From NCBI GenBank assembly GCA_016702605.1, contig JADJDQ010000023.1:62001-126000 (forward strand): a stretch of 64,000 bases of DNA, written 5' to 3'. The notes under the pieces were generated by a model, which made no database searches, was not told the origin of the DNA, and saw only the letters and a list, made by a program, of their open reading frames with translations. Shown piece by piece: positions 53,392 through 61,662 of this stretch. Source of the DNA: Candidatus Intricatilinea gracilis (GTDB lineage Bacteria > Pseudomonadota > Gammaproteobacteria > Burkholderiales > Burkholderiaceae_C). The translations under genes and the position numbers were made by a program. Numbering within the stretch: the stretch's first letter is position 1; every line of letters starts with the position of its first letter.

Positions 53392-54645
53392 ATGGCCGAG
53401 ATAAAGAACTACACGATCAACTTTGGCCCGCAGCACCCAGCCGCACACGGTGTGTTGCGTCTGGTGCTCGAGCTTGACGGCGAAGTGATCCAGCGTGCCG
53501 ATCCGCACATTGGCCTGCTGCACCGTGCCACAGAGAAGCTGGCCGAAAGCAAGACATTCATCCAGGCGCTGCCCTACATGGACCGCCTGGACTACATGTC
53601 CATGATGTGCAACGAGCATGCGTACTGCATGGCCATCGAGCGCCTCATGGGTATCGACGTGCCGGTGCGTGCGCAGTACATCCGCGTGATGTTCAGCGAG
53701 ATCACCCGCATCCTCAACCACCTGCTGTGGCTGGGCGCGCATGGACTCGATTGCGGCGCGATGAACATCCTCATCTACTGCTTCCGCGAGCGCGAGGATC
53801 TGCTCGACGCCTACGAAGCCGTGTCGGGTGCACGCATGCATGCGGCCTACTTCCGCCCGGGTGGTGTGTACCGCGATCTGCCGGATCAGATGCCGCAGTA
53901 CAAGGCGAGCAAGATCCGCAACGCCAAGGTGATGTCGCAGCTCAACGACAACCGGCAGCAAGGCCTGCTGGGCTTCCTGGATGACTTCACCGCGCGCTTC
54001 CCGAAGATCGTCGACGAATACGAAACCCTGCTGACTGACAACCGCATCTGGAAACAGCGCACCGTCGGCATCGGCGTCGTGACGCCCGAACGTGCGCTCA
54101 ACCTGGGCTTCACCGGCCCGATGCTGCGTGGTTCGGGCATCGAGTGGGACCTGCGCAAGAAGCAGCCCTACGCGGTGTACGACCAGCTCGACTTCGACAT
54201 CCCGGTGGGTGTCAACGGCGACACCTACGACCGGTACCTGTGCCGCGTCGAAGAACTGCGCCAGTCCAACCGCATCATTAAGCAGTGTGTCGACTGGCTC
54301 AAGGCCAACCCCGGCCCGGTCATCACCGACAACCACAAGGTGGCGCCGCCGTCGCGACTCGAGATGAAGACCTCGATGGAAGAACTCATCCATCACTTCA
54401 AGCTCTTCACCGAAGGTTTCCACGTGCCTGAGGGCGAGGTCTACGCGGCGGTCGAACATCCCAAGGGTGAGTTCGGCATCTATCTGGTCAGCGACGGTGC
54501 CAACAAGCCGTACCGCATGAAGATTCGCCCGCCCGGCTTCGTCCATCTGTCGGCGCTCAACGAGATGTCGCGCGGCCACATGATTGCCGACGCCGTGGCC
54601 ATCATCGGCACGATGGACATCGTGTTTGGCGAAGTCGACCGCTGA
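53392..54645 (+). CDS. nuoD: NADH-quinone oxidoreductase subunit D
   Basis: A 417-residue, 49-kDa subunit related to the large subunit of NiFe hydrogenases but without nickel ligands. It lines the quinone-binding cavity with NuoB. The NFGPQHPAAHGVLRLVLELDGE opening with the quinone-site His is present, as are HIGLLHRATEKLAE and the C-terminus GTMDIVFGEVDR. It is intact, unlike its upstream neighbour nuoC, 57 bases away. Confidence 0.97.
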   Translation: MAEIKNYTINFGPQHPAAHGVLRLVLELDGEVIQRADPHIGLLHRATEKLAESKTFIQALPYMDRLDYMSMMCNEHAYCMAIERLMGIDVPVRAQYIRVMFSEITRILNHLLWLGAHGLDCGAMNILIYCFREREDLLDAYEAVSGARMHAAYFRPGGVYRDLPDQMPQYKASKIRNAKVMSQLNDNRQQGLLGFLDDFTARFPKIVDEYETLLTDNRIWKQRTVGIGVVTPERALNLGFTGPMLRGSGIEWDLRKKQPYAVYDQLDFDIPVGVNGDTYDRYLCRVEELRQSNRIIKQCVDWLKANPGPVITDNHKVAPPSRLEMKTSMEELIHHFKLFTEGFHVPEGEVYAAVEHPKGEFGIYLVSDGANKPYRMKIRPPGFVHLSALNEMSRGHMIADAVAIIGTMDIVFGEVDR

Positions 54646-54711
54646 TCAGGCGATCGCGACATCACTTCCGACCGACGCCACCCGACCACGCTCCCCTGCG
54701 ACAGGATCTCC

Positions 54712-55206
54712 ATGTTCTCTGAAGCCACGATCGCGCGTTTTGCCCGCGAAGTCGCCAAGTTCCCCAGCGACCAGAAGCAGTCGGCCGTGATGGCCTGTCT
54801 GGCCATCGCCCAGCAGGAAAACGGCCATGTCTCGGCTGAGGCCGAGCAGGCGATCGCCGAGTACCTCGGCATGGCGCCCATCGCCGTGCGCGAGGTGACG
54901 ACCTTCTACAACATGTACAACCAGCGTCCGGTGGGCACCTACAAGCTCAACGTGTGCACCAACCTGCCGTGTCAGCTGCGCGATGGTCAGAAGGCCCTCG
55001 AACACCTGTGTCACAAGCTCGGCATCGAAGAAGGCGGCACCACGCCCGATGGCCTGTTCACCGTTCAGCAATGTGAATGCCTGGGGGCCTGCGCCGATGC
55101 GCCAGTGGCCCTGGTGAACGATCGCCAGATGGTGAGCTACATGAGCAACGACAAGCTCGATGCGCTGGTCGATCTGCTGCGGGCCAACGCGCCGCGCGTC
55201 GTTTGA
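54712..55206 (+). CDS. nuoE: NADH-quinone oxidoreductase subunit E
   Basis: A 164-residue NADH-dehydrogenase module subunit with a thioredoxin-like fold holding [2Fe-2S] cluster N1a. The ligands are Cys82 and Cys87 (VCTNLPC) and Cys123 and Cys127 (CECLGAC), at the family's spacing. The conserved EVTTFYNMYNQRPVG precedes them. The nuoF start lies 16 bases after its stop. Confidence 0.96.
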   Translation: MFSEATIARFAREVAKFPSDQKQSAVMACLAIAQQENGHVSAEAEQAIAEYLGMAPIAVREVTTFYNMYNQRPVGTYKLNVCTNLPCQLRDGQKALEHLCHKLGIEEGGTTPDGLFTVQQCECLGACADAPVALVNDRQMVSYMSNDKLDALVDLLRANAPRVV

Positions 55207-55222
55207 AGAACAGGCACCGAGC

Positions 55223-56572
55223 ATGACCATGATCGATCTCTCCGCCTTCCAGACCACGGGCAGCGCGACCTGCTTCCACAACCGGCACATCAATCCGCAG
55301 ATCTATGCGGGCATCGACGGCAGCAACTGGCGCCTGGCAGACTACCAGGCGCGTGGCGGCTACCAGGCCCTGCGCAAGGTGCTGGGCCTGGACGGCGGCG
55401 CCGGCATGTCGCCCGACCAGGTCGTGGCCGAAGTCAAGGGTTCGGGCCTGCGCGGCCGTGGCGGTGCGGGTTTCCCGACCGGCCTGAAGTGGAGCTTCAT
55501 GCCGCGTGCCCTGCCGGTGCAGAAGTACCTGGTGTGCAACTCGGACGAAGGCGAACCGGGCACGTGCAAGGACCGCGACATCCTGGCGTTCAACCCGCAC
55601 ATCGTCATCGAAGGCATGATCATCGCGGCCTACGCGATGGGCATCGACACCGGCTACAACTACATCCACGGCGAGATCTTCGAGGTCTACGACCGCTTCG
55701 AGCAAGCGCTCGAAGAAGCCCGTGCCGCGGGCCTGTTGGGCAAGAACATCCTGGGCAGCAACTACAGCTTCCAGCTGCACGCCTTCCACGGTTTCGGTGC
55801 CTACATCTGCGGCGAGGAAACCGCGCTGCTCGAGTCGCTCGAAGGCAAGAAGGGCCAGCCGCGCTTCAAGCCGCCGTTCCCGGCCAGCTACGGCATGTAC
55901 GGCAAGCCGACGACGATCAACAACACCGAGACGTTTGCCGCGGTGCCGTGGATCATCAATAACGGTGGCCCGGCCTACCTCGAATGTGGCAAACCCAACA
56001 ACGGCGGCACCAAGATCTTCTCGATGGTCGGTGACGTGCAGCTGCCTGGCAACTACGAAGTGCCCATGGGGACCTCGTTTGCCCAGCTGCTCGAACTGGC
56101 CGGTGGCGTCAAGGGTGGTCGTGGCCTGAAGGCCGTGATCCCCGGCGGTTCGTCGTCGCCGGTGCTGACCGGCAAGATCATGATGGACTGCACGATGGAC
56201 TACGACTCCATCGCCAAGGCCGGCTCCATGCTGGGCTCGGGCGCTGTCATCGTCATGGACGACACCCGCTGCATGGTCAAGAGCCTGCTGCGCCTGTCGT
56301 ACTTCTACTCGCACGAGAGCTGCGGCCAGTGCACGCCCTGCCGCGAAGGCACGGGCTGGCTGTGGCGCATGGTCAACCGCATCGAACACGGCGAAGGCCG
56401 TGCCGACGACCTGGCCCTGCTCGACAACGTGGCCGAGAACATCATGGGCCGCACCATCTGCGCCTTGGGTGATGCAGCGGCCATGCCGGTGCGCGGCATG
56501 CTCAAGCATTTCCGCGACGAGTTCGCCTACCACGTCGAACACAAGACCTGCATGGTCCCGGCCTACGTCTGA
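55223..56572 (+). CDS. nuoF: NADH-quinone oxidoreductase subunit F
   Basis: A 449-residue NADH-oxidising subunit with FMN and [4Fe-4S] cluster N3. The glycine-rich NADH/FMN motif GSGLRGRGGAGFPTGLKW lies at residues 73-90, CNSDEGEPGTCKDRDI follows, and the cluster ligands SCGQCTPCREG (about residue 366) plus the Cys of TICALGD (about 412) are present. The ATG at 55223 is used; another at 55229 would give MIDLSAFQ. Confidence 0.97.
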   Translation: MTMIDLSAFQTTGSATCFHNRHINPQIYAGIDGSNWRLADYQARGGYQALRKVLGLDGGAGMSPDQVVAEVKGSGLRGRGGAGFPTGLKWSFMPRALPVQKYLVCNSDEGEPGTCKDRDILAFNPHIVIEGMIIAAYAMGIDTGYNYIHGEIFEVYDRFEQALEEARAAGLLGKNILGSNYSFQLHAFHGFGAYICGEETALLESLEGKKGQPRFKPPFPASYGMYGKPTTINNTETFAAVPWIINNGGPAYLECGKPNNGGTKIFSMVGDVQLPGNYEVPMGTSFAQLLELAGGVKGGRGLKAVIPGGSSSPVLTGKIMMDCTMDYDSIAKAGSMLGSGAVIVMDDTRCMVKSLLRLSYFYSHESCGQCTPCREGTGWLWRMVNRIEHGEGRADDLALLDNVAENIMGRTICALGDAAAMPVRGMLKHFRDEFAYHVEHKTCMVPAYV

Positions 56573-56585
56573 GAACACTGCCACC

Positions 56586-58928
56586 ATGATTGAAATCGAA
56601 CTCGACGGCAAGAAGGTCACGGTCACCGAAGGCAGCATGGTCATGCATGCGGCCGAGGCGGCGGGTACCTACATCCCGCACTTCTGCTACCACAAGAAGC
56701 TCAGCATCGCGGCCAGTTGCCGCATGTGTCTGGTCGACGTCGAAAAGGCGCCCAAGCCCATGCCGGCCTGCGCCACACCGGTCAACCAGGGCATGATCGT
56801 TCGCACCCGCAGCGACAAGGCGATCAAGGCCCAGCAGTCGGTGATGGAGTTCCTGCTCATCAATCACCCGCTCGACTGCCCCATCTGCGACCAGGGCGGA
56901 GAGTGCCAGTTGCAGGATCTGGCCGTGGGTTACGGCAAGGCCGCCTCGCGTTACGACGAAGAAAAACGTGTCGTGCCGATCAAGGAAGTCGGTCCGCTCA
57001 TCTCGATGGCCGAGATGGCTCGCTGCATCCACTGCACACGGTGTGTCCGTTTCGGCCAGGAGATCGCCGGCCAGATGGAACTGGGCATGCTCCATCGCGG
57101 TGAACACGCCGAGATCACTACCTTCGTCGGCCAGACCATCGATTCAGAGTTGTCGGGCAACATGATCGACGTTTGCCCGGTCGGTGCACTCACCAGCAAG
57201 CCCTTCCGCTACAGCGCCCGTACCTGGGAACTGTCGCGCCGCAAGAGCGTGAGCCCGCATGATTCCACCGGCGCCAACCTGATCGTGCAGGTCAAGTACG
57301 GCAAGGTGCTGCGTGTCGTGCCGCTCGAGAACGAAGCCGTCAACGAGTGCTGGATCGCCGACCGCGACCGCTTCAGCTACGAAGCGCTCAACAGTGACGA
57401 CCGCCTGACCAAGCCCATGCTCAAGCAGGGCGGCAAGTGGCTGCAGGTCGAGTGGAACGTGGCGCTCGAGTACGTCGCCAATGGACTCAAGGGCATCAAG
57501 GCCGACCATGGCGCTGCCGCCATCGGTGCGCTGGCCAGTGCCCACAGCACCTCCGAAGAACTGCATCTGCTGGGCAAGCTGGTGCGTTCGCTGGGCTGCG
57601 AAAACATCGACCATCGCCTGCGCCACAGCGATTTCCGCACCGACGGCGACGACGGCCAGAGTGCCGGCGCACGTTGGCTGGGTTGTTCGATCGCCGAGTT
57701 GTCGACGCTCGACCGTGCCCTGGTGGTCGGCTCCTTCCTGCGCAAGGACCATCCGCTGTTCGCGCAGCGTCTGCGCCAGGCGGCCCGTCGCGGCGCGCAG
57801 ATCCACCGCATCCATGCGTCGGCCGAAGACTGGAAGCTGCGCATCGACCAGCAGCTGGTTCGTGCGCCGTCAGCCTGGGCGGCGGCCCTGGTCGAGTTGT
57901 CGGCCGCCATCGCCATCGCCAAGGGCGCCAGCGCCTCGCTGGCGGTCGAGCCCGGTGCAGCCGCACACGCCATGGCGGCCTCGCTGCTCAGCGGTGAACG
58001 CAAGGCCATATTGCTCGGCAACGCCGTGGCGCAACATCCACAAGCCAGCGAGCTGCTGGCCCTGGCCGGATGGATCGCCGAACAGTGCGGCGCCAGCGTC
58101 GGCTTTCTGGGTGAAGCGGCCAATTCGGTCGGTGCCCAGCTGGTCGGTGCCCAGCCGCGCGCCAACACGCCGGCACTCGACGCGCAGGCCATGCTCGCCG
58201 CGCCGCGCAAGGCCTACCTGCTCTACAACACCGATCTGGTGCTCGACGCCGCCGATCCGCTGCAGGCCGCTGCCGCGCTGGAAGCTGCCAGCATGGTGGT
58301 GAGCTTCAGCGCCTTTGCCAGCAACGTCGAACATGCCGACGTGTTGCTGCCGATTGCGCCGTTCAGCGAAACCGGTGGCAGCTTCGTCAACGCGGAAAGC
58401 CGTGTGCAGAGCTTCCACGGCGTCGTCAAGCCATTGGGCGATGCACGCCCGGGCTGGAAGGTGCTGCGTGTGCTGGGCAATCTGCTGGGTCTGCCCGGTT
58501 TTGCGCAGGAGACGGTCGAAGAAGTGCGCGCTGAAGCCTACGGCGACCTCGACAAGCTGGCACAACGCCTGTCGAACGGGTCGTCGGTGGCACACGAGGG
58601 TGCGGCCGCCGCCCCGGTCGGCCTGGAGCGCATCAGCAACGTGCCGATCTATGCCAGCGATGTGCTGGTGCGCCGTGCGCCGTCGCTGCAAGCCACCGCC
58701 GACGGCCAGGCGCTGCCGGTGAGTCTGCCCACTGCGCTGTGGCAACAACTCGGTTTCGGTGACGCAGCCTCCGCGCAGGTCCGCATCAGTCAGGGCAGCG
58801 CCAGCGCAGTGCTGAGTGCCAACTGCGACGCCGGCCTGGCTGACAACACCGTGCGTGTGGCCGCCGGCCATCCCTCCACCGCCGCCCTGGGTGCCGCCTT
58901 CGGTGCCCTGCAGGTCGAACGCGCCTGA
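56586..58928 (+). CDS. nuoG: NADH-quinone oxidoreductase subunit G
   Basis: 780 residues. An N-terminal ferredoxin domain binds [2Fe-2S] N1b through Cys34, Cys45, Cys48 and Cys62. The His-Cys motif HPLDCPICDQGGECQLQD (N5) and the paired motif CIHCTRCVRF...CPVGALT (N4) carry further clusters. The rest is a molybdopterin-oxidoreductase-like domain, poorly conserved and Ala-rich, as usual for betaproteobacteria, without molybdenum ligands. The nuoH start follows after 14 bases. Confidence 0.96.
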   Translation: MIEIELDGKKVTVTEGSMVMHAAEAAGTYIPHFCYHKKLSIAASCRMCLVDVEKAPKPMPACATPVNQGMIVRTRSDKAIKAQQSVMEFLLINHPLDCPICDQGGECQLQDLAVGYGKAASRYDEEKRVVPIKEVGPLISMAEMARCIHCTRCVRFGQEIAGQMELGMLHRGEHAEITTFVGQTIDSELSGNMIDVCPVGALTSKPFRYSARTWELSRRKSVSPHDSTGANLIVQVKYGKVLRVVPLENEAVNECWIADRDRFSYEALNSDDRLTKPMLKQGGKWLQVEWNVALEYVANGLKGIKADHGAAAIGALASAHSTSEELHLLGKLVRSLGCENIDHRLRHSDFRTDGDDGQSAGARWLGCSIAELSTLDRALVVGSFLRKDHPLFAQRLRQAARRGAQIHRIHASAEDWKLRIDQQLVRAPSAWAAALVELSAAIAIAKGASASLAVEPGAAAHAMAASLLSGERKAILLGNAVAQHPQASELLALAGWIAEQCGASVGFLGEAANSVGAQLVGAQPRANTPALDAQAMLAAPRKAYLLYNTDLVLDAADPLQAAAALEAASMVVSFSAFASNVEHADVLLPIAPFSETGGSFVNAESRVQSFHGVVKPLGDARPGWKVLRVLGNLLGLPGFAQETVEEVRAEAYGDLDKLAQRLSNGSSVAHEGAAAAPVGLERISNVPIYASDVLVRRAPSLQATADGQALPVSLPTALWQQLGFGDAASAQVRISQGSASAVLSANCDAGLADNTVRVAAGHPSTAALGAAFGALQVERA

Positions 58929-58942
58929 GGCCCGAACACACC

Positions 58943-60004
58943 ATGCTCGACACCATTCAAGCCTTCGGCAACAGCACTCTCGGCCCCTTCGTGTGGCCGG
59001 TGGTCTGGAACCTCATCAAGATCATCGTCCTGGTCGCGCCGCTGATGGGCGCGGTGGCCTACCTCACGCTGTGGGAACGCAAGGCCATCGGCTGGACCCA
59101 GATTCGCCCAGGCCCCAACCGGGTCGGCCCCTACGGCCTGCTGACGCCTATCGCCGATGCGGTCAAGCTGATGTTCAAGGAGATCATCCGCCCGACCGCT
59201 GCGGCCAAGGGCCTGTTCTTCCTCGGCCCCATCATGACCATCGCTCCGTCGCTGGTGGCCTGGGCGGTGATCCCGTTCGGCCCCGAGGTGGCGGTGGCCA
59301 ACCTCAATGCCGGCCTGTTGTTCCTGATGGCCGTGACGTCGATCGAGGTCTACGGCGTGATCATCGCCGGCTGGGCATCGAACTCGAAGTACGCCTTCCT
59401 CGGCGCACTGCGCGCCTCGGCCCAGATGGTGAGTTACGAGATCGCCATGGGTTTCGCCCTGGTGGTGGTGCTGATGGTGACCGGCAGCCTGAACATGACG
59501 GCCATCGTCGTTGGTCAGGGCAAGGGCATGTTTGCCGACATGGGCCTGGGTTTCCTGTCGTGGAACTGGCTGCCACTGCTGCCGATCTTCTTCGTCTACT
59601 TCATCTCGGGTCTGGCGGAAACCAACCGCGCGCCGTTCGACGTGGTCGAAGGTGAATCCGAAATCGTCGCCGGCCACATGATCGAGTACTCGGGCATGTC
59701 GTTCGCGATGTTCTTCCTGGCCGAATACGCCAACATGTGGCTGGTGTCGATCCTCACCGCCACGTTCTTCCTGGGTGGCTGGCTCTCGCCGATCGGTGCG
59801 CTCGACTTCATTCCGGGCTGGATCTGGCTGGGCATCAAGACCTTCTGTGTGGTCACCGTCTTCCTGTGGGTGCGCGCGACTTTCCCGCGCTACCGCTATG
59901 ACCAGATCATGCGTCTGGGCTGGAAGATCTTCATCCCGGTCACGCTGGTGTGGCTGGTGGTCGTCGGCCTGTGGATACAGAGCCCCTGGAACATCTGGAA
60001 GTAA
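58943..60004 (+). CDS. nuoH: NADH-quinone oxidoreductase subunit H
   Basis: A 353-residue membrane subunit with about eight helices that forms the quinone entry channel and the joint between the arms. Conserved ERKAIGWTQIRPGPNRVGPYGLLTPIADAVKL and FISGLAETNRAPFDVVEGESEIVAG (quinone-site acidic loop) are intact. Confidence 0.97.
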   Translation: MLDTIQAFGNSTLGPFVWPVVWNLIKIIVLVAPLMGAVAYLTLWERKAIGWTQIRPGPNRVGPYGLLTPIADAVKLMFKEIIRPTAAAKGLFFLGPIMTIAPSLVAWAVIPFGPEVAVANLNAGLLFLMAVTSIEVYGVIIAGWASNSKYAFLGALRASAQMVSYEIAMGFALVVVLMVTGSLNMTAIVVGQGKGMFADMGLGFLSWNWLPLLPIFFVYFISGLAETNRAPFDVVEGESEIVAGHMIEYSGMSFAMFFLAEYANMWLVSILTATFFLGGWLSPIGALDFIPGWIWLGIKTFCVVTVFLWVRATFPRYRYDQIMRLGWKIFIPVTLVWLVVVGLWIQSPWNIWK

Positions 60005-60050
60005 GCGCAGCGTGTCCTCACCGATATCTGCCCGATCCTAGGAAAGCCCC

Positions 60051-60578
60051 ATGTCCGCCGCTCCAACTCCGACCGCTGCCACCGCCGCGCCCTTCTCGCT
60101 CAAGGAGTTCCTGTCCAGCTTCTTGCTGCTCGAACTCTTCAAGGGCATGAAGCTGACCGGTCGTCACTTCTTCCAGCGCACCATCACGGTCCAGTACCCT
60201 GAAGAGCGCACGCCTCTGAGCCCGCGATTTCGTGGCCTGCATGCGCTGCGCCGCTACGAGAACGGTGAAGAACGCTGCATCGCCTGCAAGCTGTGTGAAG
60301 CCGTCTGCCCGGCCATGGCGATCACCATCGAAAGCGACGTGCGCGCCGACGGCAGCCGTCGCACCACGCGCTACGACATCGACCTGACCAAGTGCATCTT
60401 CTGCGGGTTTTGCGAAGAGAGCTGCCCGGTCGATTCGATCGTCGAAACCCACATCTTCGAATACCACGGCGAAAAACGCGGCGACCTGTACTTCACCAAG
60501 GACATGCTGCTGGCCGTGGGTGACCGCTACGAGCGCGAAATCGCTGCCAACAAGGAGGCCGACGCCCGCTACCGCTGA
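60051..60578 (+). CDS. nuoI: NADH-quinone oxidoreductase subunit I
   Basis: A 175-residue subunit with two [4Fe-4S] clusters (N6a, N6b) relaying electrons to N2. Two ferredoxin motifs are CIACKLCEAVCP (Cys76, 79, 82, 86) and CIFCGFCEESCP (Cys115, 118, 121, 125). An N-terminal amphipathic helix (SLKEFLSSFLLLELFKGMKLTG) anchors it to the membrane arm. A slightly longer Ala/Thr-rich N-terminus precedes it. Confidence 0.97.
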   Translation: MSAAPTPTAATAAPFSLKEFLSSFLLLELFKGMKLTGRHFFQRTITVQYPEERTPLSPRFRGLHALRRYENGEERCIACKLCEAVCPAMAITIESDVRADGSRRTTRYDIDLTKCIFCGFCEESCPVDSIVETHIFEYHGEKRGDLYFTKDMLLAVGDRYEREIAANKEADARYR

Positions 60579-60667
60579 GACCAGCGGCCTGCTTCGCCCC
60601 TCACGACGTCGTCGTGTCTGGGTGGGGTTGTGCCGCGCCTCGGCCTAGACGTGCCACATGGATGATC

Positions 60668-61339
60668 ATGGACATCAATACCGCGCTCTTCTTCGTCTTC
60701 GCGAGCATCCTGCTGTTCGCCGCGTTTCGCGTCATCACGGCGCGTATCCCGGTGCACGCCGTGCTGTTTCTCGTGCTGGCCTTCTTCAGTGCCTCGTGCA
60801 TCTGGATGCTGCTGGAAGCCGAGTTCCTTGCCATCACGCTGGTGCTGGTCTACGTCGGTGCCGTGATGGTGCTGTTCCTGTTTGTCGTGATGATGCTCGA
60901 CATCGATGTCGACGCGCTGCGTGAGGGTTTCTGGAAACACTTTCCGCTGGCTGGCACGATCGGCGCGGTGATCGCAGTCGAGATGGCCTGGGTGCTCACG
61001 CGTGGTTTTGCCGTGCCCGAGTCCAGCCTGGTCAACGTGCCGGCAGTGCAGGCGGCGGCCAAACAGGCGGCCGAACTGGGCAACACCAAACAACTCGGCA
61101 TCGCGATCTACACGCAGTACCTGTTCCCGCTGCAGATCGCGGCCGTGATATTGCTGGTGGCCATCATCGCGGCCATCGCCCTGACGCTGCGGCACCGCAA
61201 GGACTCGCGTGCCCAGGATCCGAGTCAGCAGGTGCGAGCACGCAAGGCCGATCGCCTGCGCATCGTGAAGATGGAGCCGACACGCTCGGTGCCCTCCGCC
61301 GCTGCTGCTGCCGACGCTGCACCCAAAGGACAAGCATGA
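60668..61339 (+). CDS. nuoJ: NADH-quinone oxidoreductase subunit J
   Basis: A 223-residue membrane-arm subunit with five helices, among them the one carrying the pi-bulge (EFLAITLVLVYVGAVMVLFLFVVMML). The C-terminus extends about 45 residues beyond the last helix as a charged, then Ala-rich tail. The ATG at 60668 gives MDINTALFF, the usual family start; one at 60662 is two codons earlier. The 89-base gap before it is the longest within the operon. The stop overlaps nuoK by four bases. Confidence 0.95.
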   Translation: MDINTALFFVFASILLFAAFRVITARIPVHAVLFLVLAFFSASCIWMLLEAEFLAITLVLVYVGAVMVLFLFVVMMLDIDVDALREGFWKHFPLAGTIGAVIAVEMAWVLTRGFAVPESSLVNVPAVQAAAKQAAELGNTKQLGIAIYTQYLFPLQIAAVILLVAIIAAIALTLRHRKDSRAQDPSQQVRARKADRLRIVKMEPTRSVPSAAAAADAAPKGQA

Positions 61340-61644
61340 GCCTCACGCTAGGACACTTTCTCTCGCTCGGCGCCATCCTGTTCGCGCTGTCGGTGATCGG
61401 CATCTTCCTGAACCGCAAGAACCTGATCGTGCTGCTGATGTGCATCGAGTTGATGCTGCTGGCGGTCAACCTGAACTTCGTCGCCTTCTCGCATTACCTG
61501 GGTGACATGGCCGGTCAGGTCTTCGTGTTCTTCATCCTCACGGTCGCTGCCGCCGAGTCGGCCATCGGCCTGGCCATCCTGGTCGTGTTGTTCCGCAACC
61601 GCGCCACGATCAATGTCGATGAACTCGACACGCTCAAGGGTTAA
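61336..61644 (+). CDS. nuoK: NADH-quinone oxidoreductase subunit K
   Basis: A 102-residue membrane subunit with three helices, related to MrpC antiporter subunits. The buried glutamates of the proton pathway lie in LIVLLMCIELMLLAVNLNFVAF and VAAAESAIGLAILVVLFR. The start overlaps the nuoJ stop (ATGA), implying translational coupling. Confidence 0.97.
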   Translation: MSLTLGHFLSLGAILFALSVIGIFLNRKNLIVLLMCIELMLLAVNLNFVAFSHYLGDMAGQVFVFFILTVAAAESAIGLAILVVLFRNRATINVDELDTLKG

Positions 61645-61662
61645 AGGAAGGCTCACCACAAG